This document shows positions 1 to 8,167 of a stretch of DNA of 34,433 nucleotides, piece after piece; position 1 is the first letter of the stretch; each line of letters starts with the position of its first letter. The position numbers were made by a program, and so were the translations under genes. The notes under the pieces are model-generated. The model worked only from the letters and a program-made list of their open reading frames with translations. It made no database searches and had not been told where the DNA came from. The stretch is from an uncultured Chloroflexota bacterium (GTDB lineage: Bacteria > Chloroflexota > Chloroflexia > Chloroflexales > Chloroflexaceae): NCBI GenBank assembly GCA_937120965.1, contig CAKZKA010000064.1, positions 1-34,433 of the forward strand, read 5' to 3'.

Positions 1-366
1 GCGCGCATCGAGGCGATTATGCGCCGCTACGGCGATGACGATCTGCGTGTTCACGTAGCCTATCATCCTATTACAGTTGGCCCGCTGAACCTCGATCCGA
101 TCCGTCGGCGGGTAGTTATCAATGGCCGCAACGAGCAAACCCTGACCGAGCGTGAGTTCCAGTTGCTCTACTACCTGGTGCAAAACGCCAGTTGCGTGCT
201 TAGCACCCGGCAGTTGTTGCAGAAGGTCTGGGGACTGGAAGATACGACCGATAGTAATCTGGTGCCGGTCTATATCGGGCGGCTGCGCCGCAAAATCGAA
301 GCGGATCCGCTCAAACCTGCCCATATCGTGCGCGTCCGCGATCTGGGCTACACTTTCCGACCGTAA
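1..366 (+). CDS. Response regulator, OmpR/PhoB family (C-terminal DNA-binding part, 5' truncated by window)
   Basis: Only the last 121 codons are inside the window. The frame is open back to base 1, reading ARIEAI before the first visible Met, which resembles the linker after a receiver domain, so the gene very likely starts upstream. The remainder is a complete winged-helix Trans_reg_C domain: L-TEREFQLLYYLVQN, a recognition helix with NLVPVYIGRLRRKIE, and the C-terminal hairpin VRDLGYTF. Such domains bind tandem direct repeats as dimers and act as cytoplasmic transcription factors after phosphorylation by a histidine kinase, which is not visible here. It converges on the polysaccharide operon on the other strand. 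Whether it regulates that locus is unknown, but OmpR-like phased repeats occur upstream of some operons here (see findings). Confidence 0.93.
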   Translation, partial: ARIEAIMRRYGDDDLRVHVAYHPITVGPLNLDPIRRRVVINGRNEQTLTEREFQLLYYLVQNASCVLSTRQLLQKVWGLEDTTDSNLVPVYIGRLRRKIEADPLKPAHIVRVRDLGYTFRP

Positions 367-414
367 GGGGCGTCGGCCCTGCCAGGCTGCAACTCGTCCA
401 TCCGGCAGGCTCCT

Positions 415-463
415 AAACACAAAGGTTCCGGGAGGGCGAAGCCCTCCCGGAACCTTTGTGTTT
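415..463. terminator. Perfect 23-bp inverted repeat between convergent genes
   Basis: The left arm 415-437 and right arm 441-463 are perfectly complementary around a GAA loop, in the gap between the response regulator stop and the dehydrogenase stop. The position suggests a bidirectional terminator. The arms begin and end with AAACAC/GTGTTT rather than a clean T-run. Its inner 19 bp (430-448) is GGGAGGGC-GAA-GCCCTCCC, the same core as the dispersed repeats elsewhere in the window. Confidence 0.75.
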
Positions 464-485
464 GTGTCGTTTCCAACCCTCGCTC

Positions 486-1517
486 TCAGGCGGCAGCCCC
501 GACCGTCAGTTCAATGAGGTTAGTTTCATTCTGGGAAACGAGACCGGATCGGACGATCTCGTGCGCCATAGCCAGCGCCGCGATGCCGTCCTCGCCACTG
601 ACGACGGGCGGACGGCCGTGACGTACCGCTTCGCTAAAGGCGCGCAGCTCTTCGAAGAGCGGTTCACGCCGCTGCACCTTCTGGCGGATCATGCGGCCTT
701 CACTTACCCCCATCGTTGCCAGCGCTGGCCAGTGCTTGCCTACACATTCGTCGTTCTCGTAGAAGGTCAGATCCTGGGTAAGATAGTTGGCGACGAACAT
801 GCCGCGCTCGCCGATGATGCTGAGTTCGCGGATCTTCGTCGGCGTGAGCCAGTTGATGTCGAGGATGCCAACAACGCCATTTTCGAAGCGCAGCACGGCC
901 GATAACAGGTCTTCGTGTGAGCGATGCAGGTGGCGGTGCAATTCGACGTGCATACGGCTGATCTTCGACCCGAGGAGGTAGTTGAGAATGTCCATCTCAT
1001 GCGTGGCCAGGTCGATGGCAACACCGACATCCATAATCCGCGCCGGGAAGGGACCAACCCGCCGCGCAGAAATCTGAAAGATCTGGCCGAGTTCATGGTT
1101 GTCCAGTTGCTGCTTGAGTGCAATGATTGCCGGGTTAAAGCGCTCGATGTGCCCGACTGTGAGCAACACGCCCTTGCGCCGGGCCGCTTCCACCAGCGCT
1201 TGTCCGTCCATCACCGTCGCAGCGATTGGTTTTTCGATCAGTAGGGATACACCGTGATCGATGACTTCTCGCGCAACCTCAAAGTGGTGTTTGGTCGGTA
1301 CAACGATTGAGACCAGATCGAGGTGCTCCTCCTCCAGCATTTCCCGATAGTTCGTGTAGGCCCGGCAGCGGTACATGGCACCCACATGCGTTGCGGTGGT
1401 CGGATCGGTATCGCTGACAGCAGCGAGTTCGACCCCTTCCATGCTGGCATAGACGCGGGCGTGGTTACGTCCCATGCTGCCAACCCCGATAACGCCGGCG
1501 CGAAGTGGCGCGTGCAT
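486..1517 (-). CDS. Gfo/Idh/MocA family oxidoreductase (putative nucleotide-sugar 3-dehydrogenase)
   Basis: A 343-residue NAD(P)-dependent sugar dehydrogenase. It has an N-terminal Rossmann fold with GVIGVGSMGRNHARVY (residues 8-23), the family's EKPIA catalytic-lysine motif (95-99), and GHIERFNPA (122-130), which is typical of the WbpB/WlbA-like branch acting on UDP-GlcNAc derivatives. The start is the ATG at 1517, because GGAGG lies six bases upstream; an earlier in-frame ATG at 1559 lacks this. It is the last gene of the run from 7713. With the aminotransferase at 4583 it could make a 3-keto and then a 3-amino sugar; that substrate assignment is inference. An inositol or other sugar dehydrogenase role cannot be excluded. 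Confidence 0.88.
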   Translation of the reverse strand: MHAPLRAGVIGVGSMGRNHARVYASMEGVELAAVSDTDPTTATHVGAMYRCRAYTNYREMLEEEHLDLVSIVVPTKHHFEVAREVIDHGVSLLIEKPIAATVMDGQALVEAARRKGVLLTVGHIERFNPAIIALKQQLDNHELGQIFQISARRVGPFPARIMDVGVAIDLATHEMDILNYLLGSKISRMHVELHRHLHRSHEDLLSAVLRFENGVVGILDINWLTPTKIRELSIIGERGMFVANYLTQDLTFYENDECVGKHWPALATMGVSEGRMIRQKVQRREPLFEELRAFSEAVRHGRPPVVSGEDGIAALAMAHEIVRSGLVSQNETNLIELTVGAAA

Positions 1518-1586
1518 AACAACCTCCAGACACAAGATGATGGGTTCACAAACCGTCAACGTGGACGTTGTGCGAGCCCTGCGGCT

Positions 1587-3059
1587 TCAGTACGCTCCGT
1601 GACCCGATATGACCACGGCAATGGTGCGATAGATAATGTAGAGATCGAGCCAGATCGAGTAGTTGCGAATGTAGTGCATATCCAGGCGCACCCGCTCTTC
1701 GTAGCCGAGGTTGCTACGCCCGCTGATCTGCCACAACCCGGTCAGACCGGGTCGCACGGTTACCAGATTGTGGCGCCAGCGTCCGAAGTGCCGCAGCTCG
1801 TCAGTGGTGATCATTCGTGGGCCGACCAGGCTCATCTGGCCAAGCAGCACATTGACCAGTTGGGGCAGCTCGTCGATGCTCGTGCGCCGCAGGAAGCGTC
1901 CGATACGGGTAATCCGAGGATCGTGTTGCAGCTTGCCGGTCTCGCTCAGTTCCTTCCGCTGTTCGGGTGTCAGTAACTTGTCGCCGTCTACTTGCATCGT
2001 GCGGAACTTAAAGGCGTCGAAGGTCTTGTTGCCCACGCCCACGACCCGACGGCGGTAGATGATCGGCCCCGGGCTGTCGAGGCGCACGAGCAGGGCGACG
2101 AGTGCCAGCAGGGGGCTAAGGAGTATCAGGGCCGCCAGGGCGCCCCCCCGATCGATGATTTCCTTCCAAACTGCGTGCAGACCAGTAATACGCGTCCTGT
2201 TGAGCCCGAGCAGAGGCACCGAACCTCGCTCCCGCACCTGCACTCCGACGGTCAGCAGTTCAAAGATCCCCGGTGCAAGCGTCACATCGAGGCGGCGCAA
2301 GGTCTCCATCGCGCCGTACACGGCGGGCAACCGCTCCCGTACCATCTCGGTGTCGGCAATGATCGCGCTATCTACATCCGTGTGCGTAACGATAGCCTCA
2401 AAAGCCGTGACTGGCCCCAGTACTGGCACACCTGGCAAGACCTCCGTGCCCGGCGCCAGGTGATCATCAACGAAGCCGATCACGTGCACGCCGGCTCTAA
2501 TTGAGGCGTTGAGTTGCTCGGCAACGGCGCGCCCTTCAGCGTTGGCCCCCAGAACCACCGAACGCTGGATCAGGTAGCCGCGTTCGCGCAGTGAGTAAAC
2601 CAGGCGCCGGGCAACGAAGCGCCAGCCGATCGCCAGCGCCGAGACGGATGCCCAGGCGAGCAGCAGCCAGCCCCGTGCAATCACGAAATCCGGCTGGAGG
2701 AAGGTGAGTACAATAATCACCAGCAGGCCAACAGTGCAGGCGTTGAAAATGCGCGCGTATTCGGACGTGCCGCCAAAGATGATTTGAGGATTGTACAGAC
2801 CGTAGAGGACGAAGAGCGCAATCCACGACGGCACGAGCAAGGCAATCAGTGTCGCGTAGAAATCGGTACGCGCATCCCCGGAGTAGAAGATTCCCCAATC
2901 GGTAAAGAAGCGAAGCACGTAGGCCAGGACGAACCCCCCGGCTACACACAGGGCGTCACCCAGCCCGACTCCCAGGAGCAACCATCGCCATTCGTTGCGC
3001 CGAGCTTCTCTGGCTGGGAAGAGCTGTCCGGTTAAAATGTCAAGCAACTGGTTGTTCAT
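1587..3059 (-). CDS. Polyprenyl-phosphate sugar phosphotransferase (initiating enzyme of exopolysaccharide synthesis)
   Basis: About 490 residues. The N-terminus has several hydrophobic segments (roughly residues 25-150), followed by a soluble Rossmann-like CoA_binding_3 region (about 165-250, VVLGANAEGRAVAEQL). The C-terminal bacterial sugar transferase domain (about 300-490) has the membrane helix ILLSPLLALVALLV, then SPGPIIYRRR, FKFRTM, the DELPQLVNVLLGQMSLVGPR block and RPGLTGLWQISGRS. These are diagnostic of WbaP/WcaJ-type enzymes, which transfer a sugar 1-phosphate from a nucleotide sugar onto undecaprenyl phosphate at the inner membrane. The start at 3059 is preferred because GGGGA lies just upstream; 3074 is the alternative, five codons longer. 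Which sugar is transferred cannot be read from the sequence. Confidence 0.93.
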   Translation of the reverse strand: MNNQLLDILTGQLFPAREARRNEWRWLLLGVGLGDALCVAGGFVLAYVLRFFTDWGIFYSGDARTDFYATLIALLVPSWIALFVLYGLYNPQIIFGGTSEYARIFNACTVGLLVIIVLTFLQPDFVIARGWLLLAWASVSALAIGWRFVARRLVYSLRERGYLIQRSVVLGANAEGRAVAEQLNASIRAGVHVIGFVDDHLAPGTEVLPGVPVLGPVTAFEAIVTHTDVDSAIIADTEMVRERLPAVYGAMETLRRLDVTLAPGIFELLTVGVQVRERGSVPLLGLNRTRITGLHAVWKEIIDRGGALAALILLSPLLALVALLVRLDSPGPIIYRRRVVGVGNKTFDAFKFRTMQVDGDKLLTPEQRKELSETGKLQHDPRITRIGRFLRRTSIDELPQLVNVLLGQMSLVGPRMITTDELRHFGRWRHNLVTVRPGLTGLWQISGRSNLGYEERVRLDMHYIRNYSIWLDLYIIYRTIAVVISGHGAY

Positions 3060-3086
3060 AGCCGTCCCCACCATACACTAACTGTC

Positions 3087-4439
3087 TCAGGCGCCGACAA
3101 GGGTAGGCGAGGCAGGTGTCGTGCGCCCGGCGATGTCGGCGATCACCTCGCCTGCGGTCCGGCGGGCAAATGCGCACACTGACTCGCCATTCGTTAACTG
3201 TGGGTAGATCTGGCTGGTGTTGGCCAGGTACAGCCCACTCACCTCGCTGCGCAGCGGCGGGATGAGGTCGGTCATCCCGACGGGATGTAACGGTTCGACA
3301 TACCGCTCACGGCCGATGCGCACCGCCGCGATCTCCTCATCGCGCAGGTCGGGAAACATCTGGCGCAGGTAGCCCAGGAAGGTGGCGCGGAGCTCGTCAT
3401 CGGCCATTGTGGCAAAGCGGCTGCCCGGCGCCACATACTTGGGAAGGTAGACCAGGTGATACCCGCCCACGCAGGCCGGATCGATCAGATTTGTCGTTTC
3501 AATCACTCCGGTAAAGGGGATCCGCTCGTCAGTAATGTTCAGGGTGTAGTACGGCGTCAGGCTCCGACGCAGCACGAGCAGCACGCAGACAATGCCCAGG
3601 AAGCCTTCCAGGCGGCTCCAGCGTTCACTAACGGCCGCAGCTTCGGGCGGGAGCAGCCGGCGGGCGATGGGCGTCTGGGCAGTAATGATCACGTTGTCGG
3701 TGCTTTGCTCGGCGCCATTGATACTCAGCCCCACAACCCGCTCATTAGCCACCTGTACCTGGTCAACGGCAGTGCCAGTGGTAATCGTCCCCCCTCGGGC
3801 GCGCACCGCTGCCGCCAGTGCATCGATCAGTTCCTGGTAGCCGTTGGGCAGATAGCACATCAATTCCTGGCTTCCACCTCTGGTGCGCGTATCGGTGGTG
3901 CGTACCAGCCGTGACCAGATGTAGGTGGCGGGCACCTGGGAGAAGTCCCCATCGAACTTGGCCCGTAACAGCGGCTCCCAAATGTGGCGGGTCGTTTTCT
4001 CACCACTCAGTCCCCGCAGCCACTCGGCTACCGGTATCTGCTCCAGGGCGCGCCAGTCTTTGATCTGGCGACAGGCCAGGATGGTGTACGCCAGCCGCAT
4101 CCGGTCGATCATGTTGAGCGGCGAAAAGCGCAGAAATTCCAGAGGCGTGGTCATAGGATAGCAGCGCCCATCATGGTAGAAGCCCATTCTGGTTGAAACC
4201 ATGCGTAGTCGGTTTCGCAGGCCCAGCTCGTTCATCAGGCTCATCAGGGTCTGATCGCTGCTCAGAATAGCGTGGTAGTAGCGATCGCAACTCATACCAC
4301 CCAGTTCGTCAAAGGTGGTGCGCCCCATCAGGCCACCCAGGGTAGAGGCCCGTTCCCAGACCCTGACAGACTTGCCCCATTTCAACAATTCATGGGCCAG
4401 AGTGAGCCCCAGAATGCCACCGCCAATGATGTCAATCAT
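3087..4439 (-). CDS. FAD-dependent oxidoreductase, amino-oxidase / protoporphyrinogen-oxidase-like fold
   Basis: A 450-residue flavoprotein. The N-terminus has the dinucleotide-binding motif IIGGGILGLTLAHELLKWG, then VWERASTLGGLMGRTTF, as in amine oxidases, HemG/HemY-type oxidases and UDP-galactopyranose mutase-like proteins. The C-terminus has GLYLANTSQIYPQLTNGESVCAFARRTA, resembling the second FAD-contacting region of this family. AGGAAAG precedes the ATG. It sits between the sugar phosphotransferase and the aminotransferase, so a role in modifying a sugar or lipid carrier for the polysaccharide is likely by context. The reaction is not identifiable. The length fits the family and no truncation is seen. 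Confidence 0.8.
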   Translation of the reverse strand: MIDIIGGGILGLTLAHELLKWGKSVRVWERASTLGGLMGRTTFDELGGMSCDRYYHAILSSDQTLMSLMNELGLRNRLRMVSTRMGFYHDGRCYPMTTPLEFLRFSPLNMIDRMRLAYTILACRQIKDWRALEQIPVAEWLRGLSGEKTTRHIWEPLLRAKFDGDFSQVPATYIWSRLVRTTDTRTRGGSQELMCYLPNGYQELIDALAAAVRARGGTITTGTAVDQVQVANERVVGLSINGAEQSTDNVIITAQTPIARRLLPPEAAAVSERWSRLEGFLGIVCVLLVLRRSLTPYYTLNITDERIPFTGVIETTNLIDPACVGGYHLVYLPKYVAPGSRFATMADDELRATFLGYLRQMFPDLRDEEIAAVRIGRERYVEPLHPVGMTDLIPPLRSEVSGLYLANTSQIYPQLTNGESVCAFARRTAGEVIADIAGRTTPASPTLVGA

Positions 4440-4515
4440 TCTTTCCTGCCTTTAGTTCTCAATCGTTGCCCATACAGCTTCGCCGCACAGCACCGGTATC
4501 AGCGAGTGTTGTCCT

Positions 4516-4534
4516 GGGAGGGCGTAGCCCTCCC
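4516..4534. repeat. Palindromic core of the dispersed repeat family
   Basis: GGGAGGGC-GTA-GCCCTCCC, followed by AAACTCTCC, in the 143-bp gap between the aminotransferase and FAD oxidoreductase genes. It matches the cores at 430, 10936, 24309, 24357 and 24459. Only the palindromic module is present here. Confidence 0.8.
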
Positions 4535-4582
4535 AAACTCTCCATTCATTCAAAGGCGCGCGGGGACCGGGTTGCCCCTGGT

Positions 4583-5689
4583 TCACCCTGAGCTACTCAG
4601 CACCTCAGTGGTTTCAAGTGACAGCGCATTGAGCGCACCGCTGATGCAGGCCAGATCCTCGTCAGTCAGGCCCGGATGGACCGGCAGCGATAGCACCTGG
4701 CCACTCAGCCGTTCGGCAACCGGCAGCGACTGGTTGTAGCCCAGCGCGCGATACATGGGCTGGTGCGGGATGGGCAGGGGGTAGAACACCGCCGTGTCCA
4801 CACCCGCGGCGCGTAGCTGGCGCATCGCTTCGTCACGATCGCCCAGGATGCGCACAGTGTACTGGTGGTAGACGTGGCGCACACCGGGGCGCGCGAGCGG
4901 CTTGAGCACCTGGGGATGCGCGATCGTCCGGTCGAAGTAGGCGGCATTGGCAATCCGGCGCTCGGTGAAGCGCTCGAGCTTGGCGAGTTGGGCGTTGCCG
5001 ATTGCTGCCTGGAGATCGGTCATCCGAAAGTTATAACCCAGGAAGTCGTGGTAGTACCGCACCCGGCTGCCGTGGCTCCGCAAGAGCCGGAGCCGGTCGG
5101 CGATCTGCGGATCGTTGGTGGTGATCATGCCACCTTCACCCGACATAATGTTCTTGGTGGCGTAGAGTGAAAAACAGCCGGTACCGAAGCTACCCACCGG
5201 GCGCCCCTGGTCGTGCGCCCCGATGGCCTGTGCGGCATCCTCGATGATCACCAGCCCGTGGCGCTCGGCAATTGCGCAGAGCGCGTCCATTGCAGCCGGT
5301 TGGCCATAAAGATGGACGGGCATAATCGCCCGCGTCGCGGGGGTGATGGCCGCCTCGACCTGATCCGGATCGAGATTGAACGTTTGTTCATCAATATCTA
5401 CAAATACCGGACGGGCGCCGGCCATCAGGATACTGTTGCCGGTGGCGATGAAGCTGAACGGCGTGGTGATCACCTCGTCCCCGGGTCCAATGTCGTGGGC
5501 GCGCAGCGCTAGAAAGAGCGCCGCTGTGCCGTTGCTCACGGCGACGGCATGGGTCGCACCGCACACCGCAGCGAAGGCTGCTTCGAGCCGCGCTACTTCG
5601 GGGCCCTGGGCCAGCATGCCCGAACGCAGCACGGCGAGCACGGCCTCCTCTTCCTCGGGGCCGATCTGGGGGCGAGCGACGGAGATCAT
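4583..5689 (-). CDS. DegT/DnrJ/EryC1/StrS family PLP-dependent sugar aminotransferase
   Basis: A 368-residue enzyme of normal family length. Diagnostic elements are SNGTAAL (52-58, cofactor phosphate binding), DEVITTPFSFIATGNSI (71-87), IIEDAAQAIGA (148-158, Asp contacting the pyridine ring), and SLYATKNIMSGEGGM with Lys179 as the Schiff-base lysine. The C-terminal part has YHQYTVRI and FYPLPIPHQPMY, as usual in the family. These enzymes transfer an amino group from glutamate to a keto-sugar nucleotide. It overlaps the SIS isomerase gene by four bases (ATGA), indicating translational coupling. With the downstream dehydrogenase at 486 it may form a WbpB/WbpE-like pair making a 3-amino sugar; this pairing is inference. 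Confidence 0.94.
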   Translation of the reverse strand: MISVARPQIGPEEEEAVLAVLRSGMLAQGPEVARLEAAFAAVCGATHAVAVSNGTAALFLALRAHDIGPGDEVITTPFSFIATGNSILMAGARPVFVDIDEQTFNLDPDQVEAAITPATRAIMPVHLYGQPAAMDALCAIAERHGLVIIEDAAQAIGAHDQGRPVGSFGTGCFSLYATKNIMSGEGGMITTNDPQIADRLRLLRSHGSRVRYYHDFLGYNFRMTDLQAAIGNAQLAKLERFTERRIANAAYFDRTIAHPQVLKPLARPGVRHVYHQYTVRILGDRDEAMRQLRAAGVDTAVFYPLPIPHQPMYRALGYNQSLPVAERLSGQVLSLPVHPGLTDEDLACISGALNALSLETTEVLSSSG

Positions 5690-6327
5690 AGCCGGCCTCC
5701 TCCCGGGGTGCGTGCAACCGGGGCGTAGTGCGATTCAGGCTTTACCTCGTTCACCTCCAGGAGGCTCTCCTCGATACGCAGGCCCATCGTCACCGCCAGT
5801 GAGTGGCAGATGGCGCTGTGCACATCTTCCACCGCTGGCATGTGATAGGTCGCGCTGTGCAGGCTGATCCGGGCGAGCCGTGCCAACTTGCCGCCGTCGA
5901 AGCCGGTCAGTCCGACCGTGATCGCCCCCTGGGCATTGGCCCAACTGACCGCCTCCAGCACGTTCGGCGAGTTGCCGCTTCCCGAGATTGCGAACAACAG
6001 ATCGCCGGGCCGGTAGTGGGTCATCAACTGCTCGACGAAGATGTCGGCATAGCCCTGATCGTTGGAAAAGGCGGTCATCATCGGGACGTTGTCGGTCAGG
6101 GCCAGCGCTCGCACGCGTCGCGCGCCGGGCTTGATCGTCCATTTGGCCAGATCACAGGCGAAGTGAGAGGCTGTTGCGGCGCTGCCACCGTTGCCGCAGA
6201 CAATAATCGTGCCATCGCGTTCGTAGGTGTGCCAGAGTGCATCGGCAATTGCCTCCAGCGGTTCGTGCGGCAGTTGTTGCAGGCTCTGCGACACCAGGTC
6301 GAGATAACGACTGAGTGGAGTAATCAT
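5686..6327 (-). CDS. SIS-domain sugar-phosphate isomerase, GmhA-like
   Basis: 213 residues forming one SIS domain. Visible motifs are IIVCGNGGSAATASHFACDL, the phosphate-binding serine loop AISGSGNSPNVLEAV, and a C-terminal EDVHSAICHSL that matches the metal-binding histidine region of D-sedoheptulose-7-phosphate isomerases. GmhA converts sedoheptulose 7-phosphate to heptose 7-phosphate, the first step toward nucleotide-activated heptoses. No heptose kinase (HddA/HldE) or GmhB is visible in the window, so either heptose synthesis is completed elsewhere or the substrate is another ketose phosphate. Its stop codon overlaps the aminotransferase start. Confidence 0.88.
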   Translation of the reverse strand: MITPLSRYLDLVSQSLQQLPHEPLEAIADALWHTYERDGTIIVCGNGGSAATASHFACDLAKWTIKPGARRVRALALTDNVPMMTAFSNDQGYADIFVEQLMTHYRPGDLLFAISGSGNSPNVLEAVSWANAQGAITVGLTGFDGGKLARLARISLHSATYHMPAVEDVHSAICHSLAVTMGLRIEESLLEVNEVKPESHYAPVARTPGGGRL

Positions 6328-6459
6328 AGGTGTAAGGACTCTCTACCAGGGGCCAGGCCGCATGGCCTTAGCTCCAGGGCGACGCGGCTGATCGTAGATT
6401 GGCAACACATCAGGGCCGAAGAATATGTTCGCGTGCAACAGGCCTTCGACGCGAGACTG

Positions 6460-6909
6460 CTACGATCTGGCCACCAGGATCATGCCGATGCAGATAACGG
6501 CGACCCCGGCCGCTCGCAGGGGATTGACACTCTCACGCAGAATGAGCCAGCCGATCAAGAAGAGGAGCACGTGGTTCAAACTCACGAATGGATAGGCAAC
6601 GCTCAGATCGATCCGTGAAAGCGTCACCAACCAGAAGAACGTGCCAAACCCGTAGATGAGCAAGCCGCCAATGACGTATGGTGAGCGCACGATCTGCCAG
6701 ATGATCCCCGGTACCGTTTCCGCGCTCAGGCCCAGCGGACCCATCTGGTTCATCCCGTGTTTCAACATCGTCTGGCCGACAATTCCCATAACGGTCGCGA
6801 TCAGGATCAGCATCCAGGTGCTCATTAACAGCTCTCTGATTCGTCGTGGCGTTGCCTTGCCTGAGGCTGAGACGCGCACGGGGGCGGTTACTTCATCGAT
6901 ATGCTGCAT
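6460..6909 (-). CDS. EamA/SMR-like four-helix membrane protein (ArnE-type lipid-linked sugar flippase subunit candidate)
   Basis: 149 residues with four predicted membrane helices: WMLILIATVMGIVGQTMLKHG, IWQIVRSPYVIGGLLIYGFG, FFWLVTLSRIDLSVAYPFVSL and LLFLIGWLI followed by AAGVAVICIGMILV. The GQTMLKHGM and LSVAYPF signatures are those of small EamA proteins such as ArnE/ArnF, which flip undecaprenyl-phosphate-linked sugars. The ATG at 6909 has AGGAG nine bases upstream; an internal ATG at 6825 would remove a 28-residue hydrophilic N-terminus and cannot be excluded. It lies directly after the DPM-like GT2 gene, the order expected for a synthase-flippase pair that supplies lipid-linked sugar to GT-C enzymes. 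Confidence 0.82.
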   Translation of the reverse strand: MQHIDEVTAPVRVSASGKATPRRIRELLMSTWMLILIATVMGIVGQTMLKHGMNQMGPLGLSAETVPGIIWQIVRSPYVIGGLLIYGFGTFFWLVTLSRIDLSVAYPFVSLNHVLLFLIGWLILRESVNPLRAAGVAVICIGMILVARS

Positions 6910-6942
6910 TTCCTGGCTCTCCTGCAGGCCTCTGACGGGCGG

Positions 6943-7713
6943 TTATTCACTGGGGGCGCGGCGAATGCTCTGCGCCGTGTTCCAACTGTGTTGACTGGCA
7001 GGGCGTCGCCCGATCAGGCCGGCCATGTAGCGCAGGTGGGTGCGGGTAATCCGCAGCACTTTCGCCTTGGATTGCCCATAGCGGCGCACGCGCAGGGTGG
7101 TTGGGTACTCTGCGATGCGGTAACCGGCCAGCCGGGCTTCGACCAGCAGTTCGGTGACCATCAGGAAACCATCGGCGTGGGTGACGATCCGTTCAATCAC
7201 CTCGCGGCGGCAGGCTCGGAAAAGCGCGGTGTAGGTGTGGATGTTCCAGTCAATCAGGAGACGGTAACAGAGCGATGCGCTCTTGCTGATGACGACCCGA
7301 TACGCCGGCACGTTCTCGATCCCGCCGGCGGGATGGTATGGTGAGGCAGTGACAATGTCTACATCAGGCGTGAGCCGGTCGAGCAGCGCCGGGATCTCGC
7401 CGAAGGGGTATGTCCCATCACTATCACAGGTGACAATGACGGCGCCCCGACTGTGCGCGAAGCCGGTGCGCAGGGCGGCCCCGAGGCCACGGTTGCGCTC
7501 GTGGCTGACAATCCGCGCCTCGGGCACGTCACGAAAGGCGTCGGCAAGCAGTTCGCCGGTGTTGTCGCGGCTGCCATCATCAACCAGAATGAGTTCAACG
7601 CTCCCGCGCTGGCGCAATACGGGGAGCACTTGCCCGATCCGATCGCGCATCGCGGGAATGCCTTCTGCCTCGTTGTAGCAGGGAATGACAATGGATAGGT
7701 CAAATGTCTGCAT
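6943..7713 (-). CDS. Family 2 glycosyltransferase, dolichyl-phosphate-mannose/ArnC-like
   Basis: A 256-residue GT-A fold enzyme. It begins LSIVIPCYNEAEGIPAM, with ELILVDDGSRDNT (nucleotide binding), the donor-site acidic motif VTCDSDGTYPFGEIP, and a downstream ADGFLMVTELLVEARL acceptor region. There is no C-terminal membrane domain, so it resembles soluble DPM1-type synthases that charge polyprenyl phosphate with a single sugar at the cytoplasmic face. AGGAG precedes the ATG by about ten bases. It is the first gene of the operon running to 486, and a conserved promoter-like element lies about 100 bp upstream (7801-7850). The sugar donor is unknown. Confidence 0.92.
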   Translation of the reverse strand: MQTFDLSIVIPCYNEAEGIPAMRDRIGQVLPVLRQRGSVELILVDDGSRDNTGELLADAFRDVPEARIVSHERNRGLGAALRTGFAHSRGAVIVTCDSDGTYPFGEIPALLDRLTPDVDIVTASPYHPAGGIENVPAYRVVISKSASLCYRLLIDWNIHTYTALFRACRREVIERIVTHADGFLMVTELLVEARLAGYRIAEYPTTLRVRRYGQSKAKVLRITRTHLRYMAGLIGRRPASQHSWNTAQSIRRAPSE

Positions 7714-7790
7714 TGGTTGGTTTCTCCTGGCTTGACCCTGGTATCCGCCGACGCCTCTCCAACGCGCGAGGGTGGTTCCGCCCGTTACGG

Positions 7791-7850
7791 CTCTTAGTAT
7801 GCCGGAAGCTTCTAACGATTAACTAAATCCCTCCAATCCAGCGTCTGACA
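7791..7850 (-). promoter_or_regulatory. Conserved upstream element with 11-bp-phased direct repeats (copy 1)
   Basis: On the - strand this reads TGTCAG-N15-GATTTAG-N4-TCGTTAG, then a possible -10 (TACTAA) about 16 bases after the last TTAG. The heptamers GATTTAG and TCGTTAG start 11 bp apart, and the TGTCAG heptamer sits 22 bp further upstream, so the pieces share helical phase. The block matches 18691-18750 at identical spacing. It lies about 100 bp ahead of the GT2 start at 7713. The regulator is not identified; the geometry fits OmpR/PhoB-type operators. Confidence 0.6.
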
Positions 7851-7966
7851 CTTCGTTTAGAATCAGGGCCTGGCTCGAGGGGGGAACGCGGGGCCACCAG
7901 GTTTCCCTGGTATCAGCGGCTGTGTCGCACAATCACGAGAGGAAAATAGATTTTTCCTGGGGTAGC

Positions 7967-8156
7967 GCAGCCCTCCCAAACCCTCACAGGGAGGGGAAAG
8001 GGGAAACCCGGTTTCCCCTTTTCCCAACCGCTATTGGGATCGGCTGCCGCCCCCACAGGCAGGGGGATGGGGAAACCCGCTTTCCCCATCCCCCAACCGC
8101 TATTGGGAGCGGCTGGCACCCCCACAGGCAGGGGGATGGGGAAACCCGGTTTCCCC
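7967..8156. repeat. Tandem 69-bp palindromic repeat array
   Basis: Fills most of the gap between 7714 and 8167. The palindrome GGGGAAACCCGGTTTCCCC, or a one-base variant, occurs at 8000, 8069 and 8138, exactly 69 bp apart. The spacer between copies carries a second small stem (CCGCT...AGCGG) and a CCCCCACAGGCAGGGGG block. A degenerate GCAGCCCTCCC module precedes the array at about 7967. No coding sequence is supported here. Part of the array borders the stop of the GT4 gene at 8168, so it might also affect transcript ends. Confidence 0.85.
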
Positions 8157-8167
8157 GTATTTTCACC

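Noticed and set aside
5803-6618. Open frame of 271 codons on the + strand
   Set aside because: It is antisense to the SIS isomerase and the end of the EamA gene, with no domain and no start signal.
7997-8156. CRISPR array
   Set aside because: The 69-bp units repeat including the spacers, the palindrome is too GC-structured, only three units exist and no cas gene is near.
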